Shown piece by piece: positions 23,341 through 30,583 of a stretch of 64,000 nt of DNA. The notes below the pieces were generated by a model. The model did not search any database. It saw only the letters and a program-made list of their open reading frames with translations, and was not told the DNA's origin. Each line of letters starts with the position of its first letter. The first letter of the stretch is position 1. The stretch spans positions 3,472,001 through 3,536,000 of the forward strand of contig OZ242042.1 of the NCBI GenBank assembly GCA_965204905.1, read 5' to 3'. Source of the stretch: Bin87 sp965204905 (GTDB lineage: Bacteria > Chloroflexota > Dehalococcoidia > Lucifugimonadales > UBA3495). Made by a program: the position numbers and the translations under genes.

Positions 23341-24497
23341 AAACGGTCACCCCCAACACCGTTTTGGATTACTACGACGGTATCCAGATTTTCACGGCCA
23401 ACGATGAAATCGGAGGCCAGTATATCGCAACTATGGTTGGGACCGAAGGCGATCATGGTCGGTATCTAGTCACGGGGGTTTCACCATCCAACCTCCATCT
23501 GTTTCGCTGCGGCGAAATGGACTTGCGAGCATTGTTACTGACGTCGCCATCACACGAGAGGTTCGTAACGATAGCCTCGGGAAAATTCTCAGACCCGTTG
23601 AGTCTCACATTGGTCGAGGAACCGCTTGAACAAAGCTCCCTCTTGCCCGAGGATGGTTTTTTCCTTGAAGACGAACCCATACAAGACCCGCTGGTGTCAC
23701 AAGCCAAGGCGCGAAATAACCTGGTGCTGGAGCTCATTACAACACCGCCTGAGTCCGTTGCAGGCCACCGAATGCGGGCAAACGCGCTCGGAAAACTCAT
23801 ACTACAAATGCAAAGCTTCATACGTTTGGCGCACCAAGCCGAATTGAGGGCGGCCCGGCAGGTATCTCGACGCATTAGAAGCATTTCTAACGCTCACCTG
23901 ATGGATGTGACGGTGCCCGCTGCTATCGGCTCGTATCGAATTGTCATGGAGCCGGCAAATCCGCCAGATATGTTCGGCCATAGCGAATTGAGTGGAGCTA
24001 TGGAGCGTATTGATCGGGTATTCGCCAGCGGCAATGACCTTGCGACTGCTCGCAAAAATCTGGAAGAGCATAAAGGACACTTGGCTGGATCGTACATAAA
24101 ACTCATGCGTTTGCTGGCAGACGGTGGAACCGGCTTGCAATACCGCTGGGCGACTGCCGATTCGGTCGAGAGCAGATATGCTGGAGTATCCAGAGTACAG
24201 GCCAGCCAGTTGGCTGATGCCTTAGAAATGGCGATCGAGTTGAGCACTGAGACCGTCAACGTCAGAGGTCGATTGGAACATGCTAATGACCGACTCGGAA
24301 CTTGGTGCGTAGTTGATGACGACGGTAGTCGGAATTATGGCAGGGTCGAAAACCCTAACGAATTAGATGGGCTCACCATAGGAGCGTCCTACGAATTCTC
24401 GTGTACGGAAGAAATAAACATCGACGCTACGGGCAAGGAAAGCACGACGCTGACATTACAGGCTGCAAGTCCGCTGCTTACTCCCGATAACCCGTAA
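23337..24497 (+). CDS. DUF6575-like protein
   Basis: 386 residues from the ATG overlapping the previous stop. The N-terminal 90 residues (VLDYYDGIQIFTANDEIGGQ, YLVTGVSPSNLHLF, GEMDLRALLLTSPS) resemble DUF6575 domains as I recall them. The central part is helical (LGKLILQMQSFIRLAHQAEL). The C-terminal part (about 315-386) is beta-rich. No catalytic residues stand out. It pairs tightly with the 88-residue gene upstream. The pair is flanked by housekeeping genes and looks like an inserted accessory unit. Confidence 0.6.
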   Translation: MKTVTPNTVLDYYDGIQIFTANDEIGGQYIATMVGTEGDHGRYLVTGVSPSNLHLFRCGEMDLRALLLTSPSHERFVTIASGKFSDPLSLTLVEEPLEQSSLLPEDGFFLEDEPIQDPLVSQAKARNNLVLELITTPPESVAGHRMRANALGKLILQMQSFIRLAHQAELRAARQVSRRIRSISNAHLMDVTVPAAIGSYRIVMEPANPPDMFGHSELSGAMERIDRVFASGNDLATARKNLEEHKGHLAGSYIKLMRLLADGGTGLQYRWATADSVESRYAGVSRVQASQLADALEMAIELSTETVNVRGRLEHANDRLGTWCVVDDDGSRNYGRVENPNELDGLTIGASYEFSCTEEINIDATGKESTTLTLQAASPLLTPDNP

Positions 24498-24580
24498 GAC
24501 CTCTGACCGCAATTGACCTTCGGCGTTGCCTGCGGTATGGTGTTTTGCGATTTACCCCACCGTTTTCGGAGTGTCCCGCT

Positions 24581-25006
24581 ATGGCCGCACAAGACCTCCC
24601 TCTGTTCAATTACGACGACGTTGCAATCGGCGAAGAACTCGGCTCCTATGAGTACACGCTGACGCAGGATATGATCGACCTCTACCGCAAGGCCGTGGAC
24701 GATCCCGACGCCGTTTTCCCCACCATCGCCGTGAAGCACGACGCCACCTCGCTGGCCCTGGCCTACGACGACCAGACCGGCAGCATCAACGCCGGCAACG
24801 AGATCGACCTGCACAACCCGCCGGTCCCCGGCAAGAAAATCCGCGTCACCGGCCGCATCCACGACAAGTTCGTCCGCAGGGACAAGCCCTACCTGGTCAT
24901 CGAGGCCACTGCCACCGACGAGGACGGCCGGCTCATCGAGAGAATGCGCACCTACCAGATCAAGAAACCCGAGGAGTTGGGCAAGAAATGGCATCCGCAA
25001 GGCTAG
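24581..25006 (+). CDS. MaoC/FAS1-type hot-dog dehydratase, first subunit
   Basis: 141 residues from MAAQDLPLFNYDDVAIGEEL, chosen for the GGAG upstream. The N-terminal pattern and the core with VPGKKIRVTGRIHDKFVRRD and YLVIEATATDEDGRLI match N-terminal hot-dog dehydratase domains. The region where the MaoC Asp/His pair is expected is not conserved, so it is likely the structural partner. It overlaps the next hot-dog gene by 19 bp, so the two products probably form a heterodimeric enoyl-CoA hydratase acting on acyl-CoA esters. Confidence 0.8.
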   Translation: MAAQDLPLFNYDDVAIGEELGSYEYTLTQDMIDLYRKAVDDPDAVFPTIAVKHDATSLALAYDDQTGSINAGNEIDLHNPPVPGKKIRVTGRIHDKFVRRDKPYLVIEATATDEDGRLIERMRTYQIKKPEELGKKWHPQG

Positions 25007-25413
25007 ACAGCGAAACGCTGCCCGTTATCACCAAGACCATCACCCAGGACGTCATCAACACGTTCGAGGCGTGCGGCATCCTCAACCGCGCCAACATCCA
25101 CAACGACCCGGAGTTGGCGTCCAAGCGGCTGGGCACCACCTACGCCATCGCCTCCGGCCGCATGAGCATCGCCTTCTGCACCGAGGCCATGCGCAAGTTC
25201 ATCGGCGCCGAGGACTTCCACCGCAGCGGCAACGTCAACCTCAAGTTCCTGCGCCCGGTCAAGCACGGCGACACCGTCAGCGTCCACGGGCAGGTCAACA
25301 GCCGTCAGCCCCAGGATGACGGCAGCACCATGGTGGTCGTGGACGTGTACTGCGAAAACCAGAACGGCGACAAGACCGCCGTCGGCCAGGCCAGCGCCGT
25401 GGTGAAAGGCTAA
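24988..25413 (+). CDS. MaoC-like hot-dog dehydratase, second subunit
   Basis: 141 residues. IHNDPELASKRLGTTYAIASG carries the N/IH.DPE.A hydratase signature, with the Asp and His of the R-specific hydratase motif in NIHNDPELA. The core then has RPVKHGDTVSVHGQV. It overlaps the previous gene by 19 bp and should be co-translated with it; together they resemble the two halves of a double hot-dog hydratase. The acyl-CoA substrate is unknown. Confidence 0.82.
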   Translation: MASARLDSETLPVITKTITQDVINTFEACGILNRANIHNDPELASKRLGTTYAIASGRMSIAFCTEAMRKFIGAEDFHRSGNVNLKFLRPVKHGDTVSVHGQVNSRQPQDDGSTMVVVDVYCENQNGDKTAVGQASAVVKG

Positions 25414-25425
25414 TCGAGGGCGATA

Positions 25426-25450
25426 CCCCTCTCCCGCAAGGGGAGAGGGG
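25426..25450. repeat. Palindromic intergenic repeat, family A
   Basis: CCCCTCTCCC and GGGAGAGGGG around GCAAG, a 10-bp perfect stem between the dehydratase and the SelW-like gene; it may also terminate the dehydratase transcript. Confidence 0.8.
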
Positions 25451-25508
25451 CGCAACCATGCGAAAGCGCATCCCCCTGCTCAACGACCGAATAACAGGAG
25501 AATCCCGA

Positions 25509-25823
25509 ATGACGATGACTAGGTCAGAGTTCGGCAAAGTTGAAGTGGACATCGTTTACTGCGTGCCTTGAGGCTACCACGGCCTCGCCACGTGGCTGGC
25601 GACCGAATTCTGGCGTTCCCAAAACGCCGGCGATATTGCCATCAAACTCACACCCGCCGACAAGGGCCGACTGGAAATCTACCTGGACGGCAGCAAGATC
25701 TTCGACCGCTTTGACGAGGACGGCGACGAGTATCCCGGCTACACCAAGGTCAACGAGCTCAAGATGGTTATTGCCGAGCGCGTCTTCGACGTCGAAGACG
25801 AAATGATGGCGGCGCGCGGCTGA
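25509..25823 (+). CDS. SelW-like selenoprotein with in-frame TGA (Sec)
   Basis: 104 residues if the TGA at 25569-25571 is read as selenocysteine. The frame starts at ATG 25509 with AGGAG upstream and runs through the TGA without another stop to TGA 25821. The start reads KVEVDIVYCVP-U-GYHGLATW: a Rdx-family (SelT/SelW/SelH) redox motif C18-x-x-U21 in place of CxxC. Downstream, GRLEIYLDGSKIFDR, DEYPGY and ELKMVIAERV fit the family's thioredoxin-like fold, which has FEV.V.G..I and a C-terminal helix. The true stop overlaps the ATG of the pentapeptide gene (TGATG). Family members are thiol or selenol oxidoreductases of unclear substrate. A conventional annotation would stop at codon 21 or miss the gene. 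Confidence 0.85.
25569..25611 (+). promoter_or_regulatory. Possible bacterial SECIS element
   Basis: The 43 nt from the TGA can fold: UGAGGCU pairs with GGCCUCG (two U-G pairs) around ACCAC, or CCACG pairs with CGTGG, or TCGCC pairs with GGCGA around an 8-nt loop. A hairpin just 3' of the Sec codon is expected for SelB binding, but none of these three matches the bacterial consensus exactly. Confidence 0.4.
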
Positions 25824-26524
25824 TGGCTAATAACGAACACGTCGAAATCGTGCGCGCCGGCGGGGATGCCCTGGCGGTTTGGCGCGCCGACAACCCCGAC
25901 CACCAACTGGACCTCCGCGTCGCCGACCTGCACGGCATGGACCTTGCCGGCGTGGACCTGCGCGGTTCCGACCTGCGGGGCGCGAATCTCGCCGACGCCC
26001 GGCTGACCAGGGCCAACCTGTCGCGCTGCGACCTGCGGGCGGCGGACTTCACCGGCTCGGACATGTACGGCGCGACCCTGGCGTCCTCGCAGATGGCCAT
26101 GACCATCCTGCGCAACGTCAACCTCTTCTGGGCCGACCTGAAGCAGTCCGACATGTCGGAGTGCATCCTGCAGTGGTCCCGCTTGAACCGCGCGTCGTTC
26201 CTCAGCACCAACCTGACCGCCGCAGATTGCAGCCAGACCACGGCCATCGAGGTTGACCTGCGTTCCGCCAACCTGACCAACTCCGATTGGCAGGGCGCCA
26301 ACCTGAACGGCGCCGACGTGAGCCGGGCGGTGATGCAGGGAGCCAACTTCACCAACGCCAAGATCCGCGATTCCATGTGGATTATGACCGATATGCGGGG
26401 GGCGAACTTTGACCGCGCCAGCCTGCACCGCTGCGACATGACCATGGGCAAGTGGGACGATACCACCAACTTCCCGCCCGGCTTCGACCCCACGCACATC
26501 GAAAACCGGGTGGATGATTACTGA
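25823..26524 (+). CDS. Pentapeptide-repeat protein
   Basis: 233 residues. About 20 consecutive A(D/N)LXX-type repeats from about 30 to 215 (VDLRGSDLRGANLADARLTR, NLSRCDLRAADFTG) should form a right-handed quadrilateral beta-helix. There is no membrane segment. Some family members mimic DNA and protect gyrase, but most have no known role. The ATG overlaps the stop of the SelW-like gene (TGATG), so translation is probably coupled. A 45-residue membrane peptide gene follows. Confidence 0.9.
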   Translation: MANNEHVEIVRAGGDALAVWRADNPDHQLDLRVADLHGMDLAGVDLRGSDLRGANLADARLTRANLSRCDLRAADFTGSDMYGATLASSQMAMTILRNVNLFWADLKQSDMSECILQWSRLNRASFLSTNLTAADCSQTTAIEVDLRSANLTNSDWQGANLNGADVSRAVMQGANFTNAKIRDSMWIMTDMRGANFDRASLHRCDMTMGKWDDTTNFPPGFDPTHIENRVDDY

Positions 26525-26555
26525 CAATCGCTGGGCCATCCGTAAGGAGCCTCCG

Positions 26556-26693
26556 ATGATCACTTTTGATTTGAACGTGCTGGAAGCAATCTCGCTTATA
26601 GTCAATATCGTGAACCTGCTGGTTGTGATCGCCCTTATTTCCTATGGTCTAGGTTGGGAAAAAGGGAGTCGGAGACGGAGCCGAAGAACGTAA
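26556..26693 (+). CDS. Small single-span membrane peptide
   Basis: 45 residues, with AAGGAG 7 nt before the ATG. Residues 8-33 are hydrophobic (VLEAISLIVNIVNLLVVIAL), and the end is GWEKGSRRRSRRT, a positive-inside tail, so it should span the membrane once with the C-terminus inside. It lies between the pentapeptide gene (31 bp upstream) and the BioD/DRTGG gene (18 bp downstream) on the same strand. No family recognised. Confidence 0.6.
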   Translation: MITFDLNVLEAISLIVNIVNLLVVIALISYGLGWEKGSRRRSRRT

Positions 26694-26711
26694 ATACTCC
26701 ACAGCATCAAT

Positions 26712-27692
26712 ATGTCCACCATCCTGGTAGCATCCCACGGCCCCGGCGCGGGCAAAACGTCCGTTGCCGCCGGCCTGGCCACCCTCATCGCGCGGAGCGG
26801 CGCCAGCGTGTCGGCCTGCAAGCCACTGTCGCCGGCCGGACGCACCGACCCCGACGCCATCTACTTCGCGCAGAACTTCCGCGGCGGCGTTGCGGTGCCC
26901 GCCGGCGATGATTCCGATTCCCTGGACGCTGCCGCCAGCGCGGTGCGATCCCTGGCCGGCATCAGCGAACACACGCTGGTCGAGGTGGCTAATCCGGCCA
27001 GCGGATCGGGTATTTCATCCGCCATTACCGCCGGGCTGGTTGAACGGCTGTCGGCGCGGGTTGTCGCCGTGTTCGGATACGACGCCGCGCTGTCGGCGGT
27101 GTCGGTATCCGGCAGCGTCGCGCCTCTGGGTAGCTCCCTGGCCGGCGTGATTGTGAACGAGACGCCGCGTTACCGCGCTGCCGCAACCAACCGGATGCTG
27201 GATGAAGTATCCGCAGCCGGCGTCACCGTCGTTGCCGCGCTCCCAGAAGACCGTCCGTTGCTCTCCTTGACCATGAATCAGCTGGAGCAGCAGCTTGGTG
27301 GGCATTGGGAACTGGAGCCTTCCAATGGCGATGAGTGGATCGACCGTTTCCTGATTGGCGGCAACATCATGGACTCGGGAGCCGGCTACTTTGGCCGCTA
27401 TTCCCACCAGGCCGTCATCACTCGCGCCGAACGCCCCGACATCCAGATGGCCAGCCTGATGCAGGACACACGCTGCCTGGTGCTGACCGGCGGCTCCCGG
27501 CCCACCGAATACATCCGCGTGGAGGCGTCCAAGCGGGACGTTCCCGTCCTGCTCGTTGACGGCGGCACCGTCGCCACCGCCGACGCCGTGGGCGACCTGC
27601 TGGGCGCGGTGATTCCCCATCACGCTCACAAAGCCGAGCGGATGGCGGACCTGCTGGCGGAGCGAATAGATCTGAGCGAACTACTGCGGTAG
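26712..27692 (+). CDS. BioD-like P-loop plus DRTGG-domain protein (Pta N-terminal type)
   Basis: 326 residues. The N-terminal domain has a P-loop GPGAGKTSVAAGLA (about 11-24), as in dethiobiotin synthetase-like AAA_26 domains. The second domain (about 215-320), with GGNIMDSGAGYFGRYSHQAV and RCLVLTGGSRPTEY, matches DRTGG domains. The same pair forms the N-terminal part of long phosphate acetyltransferases, but the catalytic PTA_PTB domain is missing here. The protein may regulate acetate or acyl-phosphate metabolism or act as a stand-alone sensor; the role is unknown. Confidence 0.82.
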   Translation: MSTILVASHGPGAGKTSVAAGLATLIARSGASVSACKPLSPAGRTDPDAIYFAQNFRGGVAVPAGDDSDSLDAAASAVRSLAGISEHTLVEVANPASGSGISSAITAGLVERLSARVVAVFGYDAALSAVSVSGSVAPLGSSLAGVIVNETPRYRAAATNRMLDEVSAAGVTVVAALPEDRPLLSLTMNQLEQQLGGHWELEPSNGDEWIDRFLIGGNIMDSGAGYFGRYSHQAVITRAERPDIQMASLMQDTRCLVLTGGSRPTEYIRVEASKRDVPVLLVDGGTVATADAVGDLLGAVIPHHAHKAERMADLLAERIDLSELLR

Positions 27693-27733
27693 GGTGGGGT
27701 TTGAAACCCGTTCTGCGCGTTGCTAATTAATCT

Positions 27734-27826
27734 GTCATTGCGAGCGCGAGCGTGGCAATCTCGCTGCGGCAACAGTCGTTACTGCGACAGCGAGATTGCC
27801 ACGTCGCTGCGCTCCTCGCAATGACA
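27734..27826. repeat. Palindromic intergenic repeat, family C
   Basis: GTCATTGCGAGCGCGAGCG...GTGGCAATCTCGCTG on the left is mirrored by CAGCGAGATTGCCACG...CTCGCAATGAC on the right, with a short centre. Downstream of a partial family B copy (27691). Confidence 0.8.
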
Positions 27827-27844
27827 AAGTCAAAAAGTGCAGGC

Positions 27845-28138
27845 TCAGTCCTGCATCTCGAACCGCTCGGATTCCGGCGGTCGGGACCACAGTTCCTCCG
27901 CGCCGGCCATGGCTACGGCCCGCTCCGGGCTGGCGCGCCAGGCATCGTAAATCTCGTTGCTGTCCCATGTCACCAGCGTGGAGATCTTGGTGGAATCCGC
28001 CAGCGAGATGAACGTCTGCCGCGCCCCAAATCCGGGCGCTTTGCTCTGCGCCAGGCCGTTGCCCTCCAGCAGCGCCTTTGCCTCCGCGATCTTGTCCTCT
28101 TTAGCCCAGTGGTGGGTCAACACGCCGATCAGTGCCAT
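27845..28138 (-). CDS. ABM-type dimeric alpha/beta barrel protein
   Basis: 97 residues from MALIGVLTHHWAKEDKIAEA; AAGGAG lies 9 nt upstream, and a GTG two codons earlier is also open. The short beta-alpha-beta pattern with LVTWDSNEIYDAWRASPE resembles antibiotic biosynthesis monooxygenase-like domains. The catalytic capacity is unclear; these small barrels can be heme-degrading or cofactor-free oxygenases, or merely ligand binders. It lies 99 bp downstream of nhaA on the same strand. Confidence 0.65.
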   Translation of the reverse strand: MALIGVLTHHWAKEDKIAEAKALLEGNGLAQSKAPGFGARQTFISLADSTKISTLVTWDSNEIYDAWRASPERAVAMAGAEELWSRPPESERFEMQD

Positions 28139-28237
28139 GGTCACGTTCTCCTTATCCTGGTTGTCATCTCAAGTCCACCCCGGCGGACGGCAACTTCGCT
28201 GGTGCAGCAACGCTATTGATTCCAAGTATCGGTAATT

Positions 28238-29548
28238 TCAGTTTCGGCTCCATGGCATCTGGAGTCGAAACGAGAGTCCTTCTTGCCGCACGTGCAGCAC
28301 CTTGCCCAGCACGTAGGCCACCAGAGCCGCCACGATGCTGAACACCGCGCCCATCTTGCCCGGTTCCTGGAAGGGCGAGTCGCCGGGGAAGGCTTTGCCG
28401 GCCACGAACAGCGCCACCGTCAACCCCAACCCGGCAATCACTCCCGTCACCACCAGGTGGCGGACTCCCATCCCGTCGGGCAGCGGGAACCCGACCTTCG
28501 ACGCCAGCCACGAGAAGAGCGCGACGCCGATGCCCTTGCCCACGATGAGCGACACCAGCACCATCATCGTCACCAGGCCGATGCTGGAGAACGCCACGCC
28601 GGCGTTGGCGAACGCGAAGAAGAACAGCCCGAAATCGACAAACATCTTCAGGTGGTGCTCGAACTGCTCCAGCACGCTGTGTCCCTCGTGCTCCGCGGCC
28701 GTGGCGTGGGGATGCGGCGCCGACATCGTTTCGTGCGCGTGGTCGTGCTCTGCTTCCGTCGTAGTGTGATGGGGCGCGCTGGGCATGAAGGGCACGATGG
28801 GCGCCAGCGCCAGGGCCGGCTCCACTCCCGCGCCGGCCAGGCCAACCCATGACAGGGAGCCGCCGGTCAGGATGTACACCGGCCACCAGCGGACGCGCAG
28901 CTTGCGCAGGATGAATACCACCGCCATGCCGCCCACAGTAGCCAGCAGCCAGATGGGTTCCACGGGATGGTGCGGGTCCGGGTAGAACACCGCGATGATA
29001 ACCAAGCCGATGGCGTCGTCCACCACGGCGAGCAGCAGCAGGAAGTTCACCGCCGGATGCAGCGGCCCGAACACCACGCGCGCCACCAGCCACGCCAGCG
29101 CGATGTCGGTGGCCGTGGGAATCGCCCAGCCGTTGGCCACCGCGCTGAAATCATCGCTGCCGCCGTAGAAGACGTAGGCCAACGCGAAGTACAGCCCCAC
29201 CGGGCCGGCAACGCCGCCCAATGTGCCGACCAGCGGGTTGATGGCCCGACGCAGCGGATTCAGCACCCCGCCGGGCAGCGTCGATTCCGTGATCTCCTTG
29301 GCCGCGATGCCAAAGAAGAGGCACATGAACATCCCGTTGATGATGAAATGCAGCGTCAGCGCGTGTCCGAAAACGTAAACGCCATGCCCGAGGGGGTGAA
29401 AATCGACCACCACTTCGTACCAGTGCTGGTTGACGTTGGCCGCCACCAGTCCCAAGATCACGCCGGCGATCAAAGGCAAGGAGAACTCCTGCAAGAAGTT
29501 GATCGCTCTCAGTATGGGGTGCGGCGGGGCGGCTGTTTGAACGTGCAT
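28238..29548 (-). CDS. nhaA: NhaA-type Na+/H+ antiporter
   Basis: 436 residues, an inner membrane antiporter exchanging Na+ for protons. Conserved positions are TATDIAL with Asp148 and VVDDAIGLVIIAVFY with the paired Asp177-Asp178 that bind Na+ (Asp133, Asp163, Asp164 in E. coli numbering). About 11-12 membrane segments are visible. The loop at 257-299 is unusually rich in His (HDHAHETM, HPHATAAEHEGH), which is not a common feature of the family and could bind metal or sense pH. Likely important for salt tolerance in a marine cell. Confidence 0.93.
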   Translation of the reverse strand: MHVQTAAPPHPILRAINFLQEFSLPLIAGVILGLVAANVNQHWYEVVVDFHPLGHGVYVFGHALTLHFIINGMFMCLFFGIAAKEITESTLPGGVLNPLRRAINPLVGTLGGVAGPVGLYFALAYVFYGGSDDFSAVANGWAIPTATDIALAWLVARVVFGPLHPAVNFLLLLAVVDDAIGLVIIAVFYPDPHHPVEPIWLLATVGGMAVVFILRKLRVRWWPVYILTGGSLSWVGLAGAGVEPALALAPIVPFMPSAPHHTTTEAEHDHAHETMSAPHPHATAAEHEGHSVLEQFEHHLKMFVDFGLFFFAFANAGVAFSSIGLVTMMVLVSLIVGKGIGVALFSWLASKVGFPLPDGMGVRHLVVTGVIAGLGLTVALFVAGKAFPGDSPFQEPGKMGAVFSIVAALVAYVLGKVLHVRQEGLSFRLQMPWSRN

Positions 29549-29649
29549 CGGTTATGGGCTCGCTGAAAAGGGGGCGAATTTACCGGCGGCAATTTTACCA
29601 CCATCCGCCGATGGTGGGCGCAGACGCGGGGATGCCTGAATCCATCCGG

Positions 29650-30468
29650 TTAGACGCTCTGCTGCCAGCAGTCGAACGCCACCGACACCGGCCCGTCGTA
29701 CACCGACCGCGCCTCAGCCACCAGCGGTTCGGTGTCCAAGTGGTATGCGTTGTCGATGTGCGTCAGCGTCAACGCCTGCACGCCGGCCAGTTGCGCGATG
29801 CGCGCGGCCTCGGCCGCCGTGGAGTGCGCCGTCTGTTCCGCCCGGTGGCGTTCCGCCTCGACGCACAGGGCCTCGTGGATCAGCAGCGTCGCTCCCTCCG
29901 CCAACTCCGCCAGCGATGGACACCACCGCGTGTCTCCGGAAAACACCACAGCGTGTTCGCCCGACTCGATGCGCCACGCCATCGCGCCGCCGATGTGGTC
30001 AACGGGAGCGCACTTGGCCCGCACGGTCGGCGTCAACTGCACCCAGTCGCCCGGCTCGGTGGGCTCCAGCATGAACACCAGCCTGCCGTCGCGCCGTCGC
30101 ACGCCGTCAGCCTCCACGGTCAAGCCACGCTGCGGGTAGGCCATCAGAGTCGAAAGATCCGACATTGCCCGCTCCGACCCGTACACCCTCATCGGCGACT
30201 CCGCCGGATTCCGTCGGCTGCGCTGCATCTCGATGTGGGGCAGCCCCTCGCAGTGGTCGGGATGGCTGTGGCTCAGCAGGCAGTGGTCATAGTCAGTGGG
30301 CGCTATGCCCAGTTGCTCACCATGGCGCAAAACGGTATTGCCGGACGCCGCGTCCAGCAGGATGCGCTCACCATCGGGGCAGTCCAGCACCATCGCCGTG
30401 TGGTTCCGCAGGGTGCTGCCGCCGGAGCCGGTGCCCAGGTAACTGATAGTAAAGCCTGCTGTAGCCAA
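29650..30468 (-). CDS. MBL-fold metallo-hydrolase (RNase Z-like)
   Basis: 272 residues. The metallo-beta-lactamase motif HSHPDH at 67-72 and later histidines (VDHIGG, SGDTR with Asp, LTHID) form the two-metal site. The start FTISYLGTGSGGSTLRNHTA resembles the ribonuclease Z / arylsulfatase-like group. No RNase Z exosite arm is evident, so it is more likely a hydrolase of small esters or lactones. Lies between the antiporter and a hydroxyacid dehydrogenase on the same strand, separated by repeats. Confidence 0.82.
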   Translation of the reverse strand: MATAGFTISYLGTGSGGSTLRNHTAMVLDCPDGERILLDAASGNTVLRHGEQLGIAPTDYDHCLLSHSHPDHCEGLPHIEMQRSRRNPAESPMRVYGSERAMSDLSTLMAYPQRGLTVEADGVRRRDGRLVFMLEPTEPGDWVQLTPTVRAKCAPVDHIGGAMAWRIESGEHAVVFSGDTRWCPSLAELAEGATLLIHEALCVEAERHRAEQTAHSTAAEAARIAQLAGVQALTLTHIDNAYHLDTEPLVAEARSVYDGPVSVAFDCWQQSV

Positions 30469-30481
30469 ATCATCCTCCTGT

Positions 30482-30572
30482 TGTCATTGCGAGGGTAGCG
30501 TGGCAATCTCGTTGAAGCAAGGATCAGTGGTACTTTGACGGGATTGCCACGGCGCTGTGCTTCTCGCAATGA
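30482..30572. repeat. Palindromic intergenic repeat, family C
   Basis: GTCATTGCGAGGGTAGCGTGGCAATCTCG on the left (as arms) and GGGATTGCCACG...TTCTCGCAATGAC on the right, matching the copies at 21897 and 27734. Confidence 0.75.
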
Positions 30573-30583
30573 CAGCCATTATC

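Noticed and set aside
25540..25806. 89-codon frame overlapping the SelW-like gene in another frame
   Set aside because: Ser/Thr-rich translation with no family resemblance; the selenoprotein frame explains the conserved CxxU region and the gene overlap.
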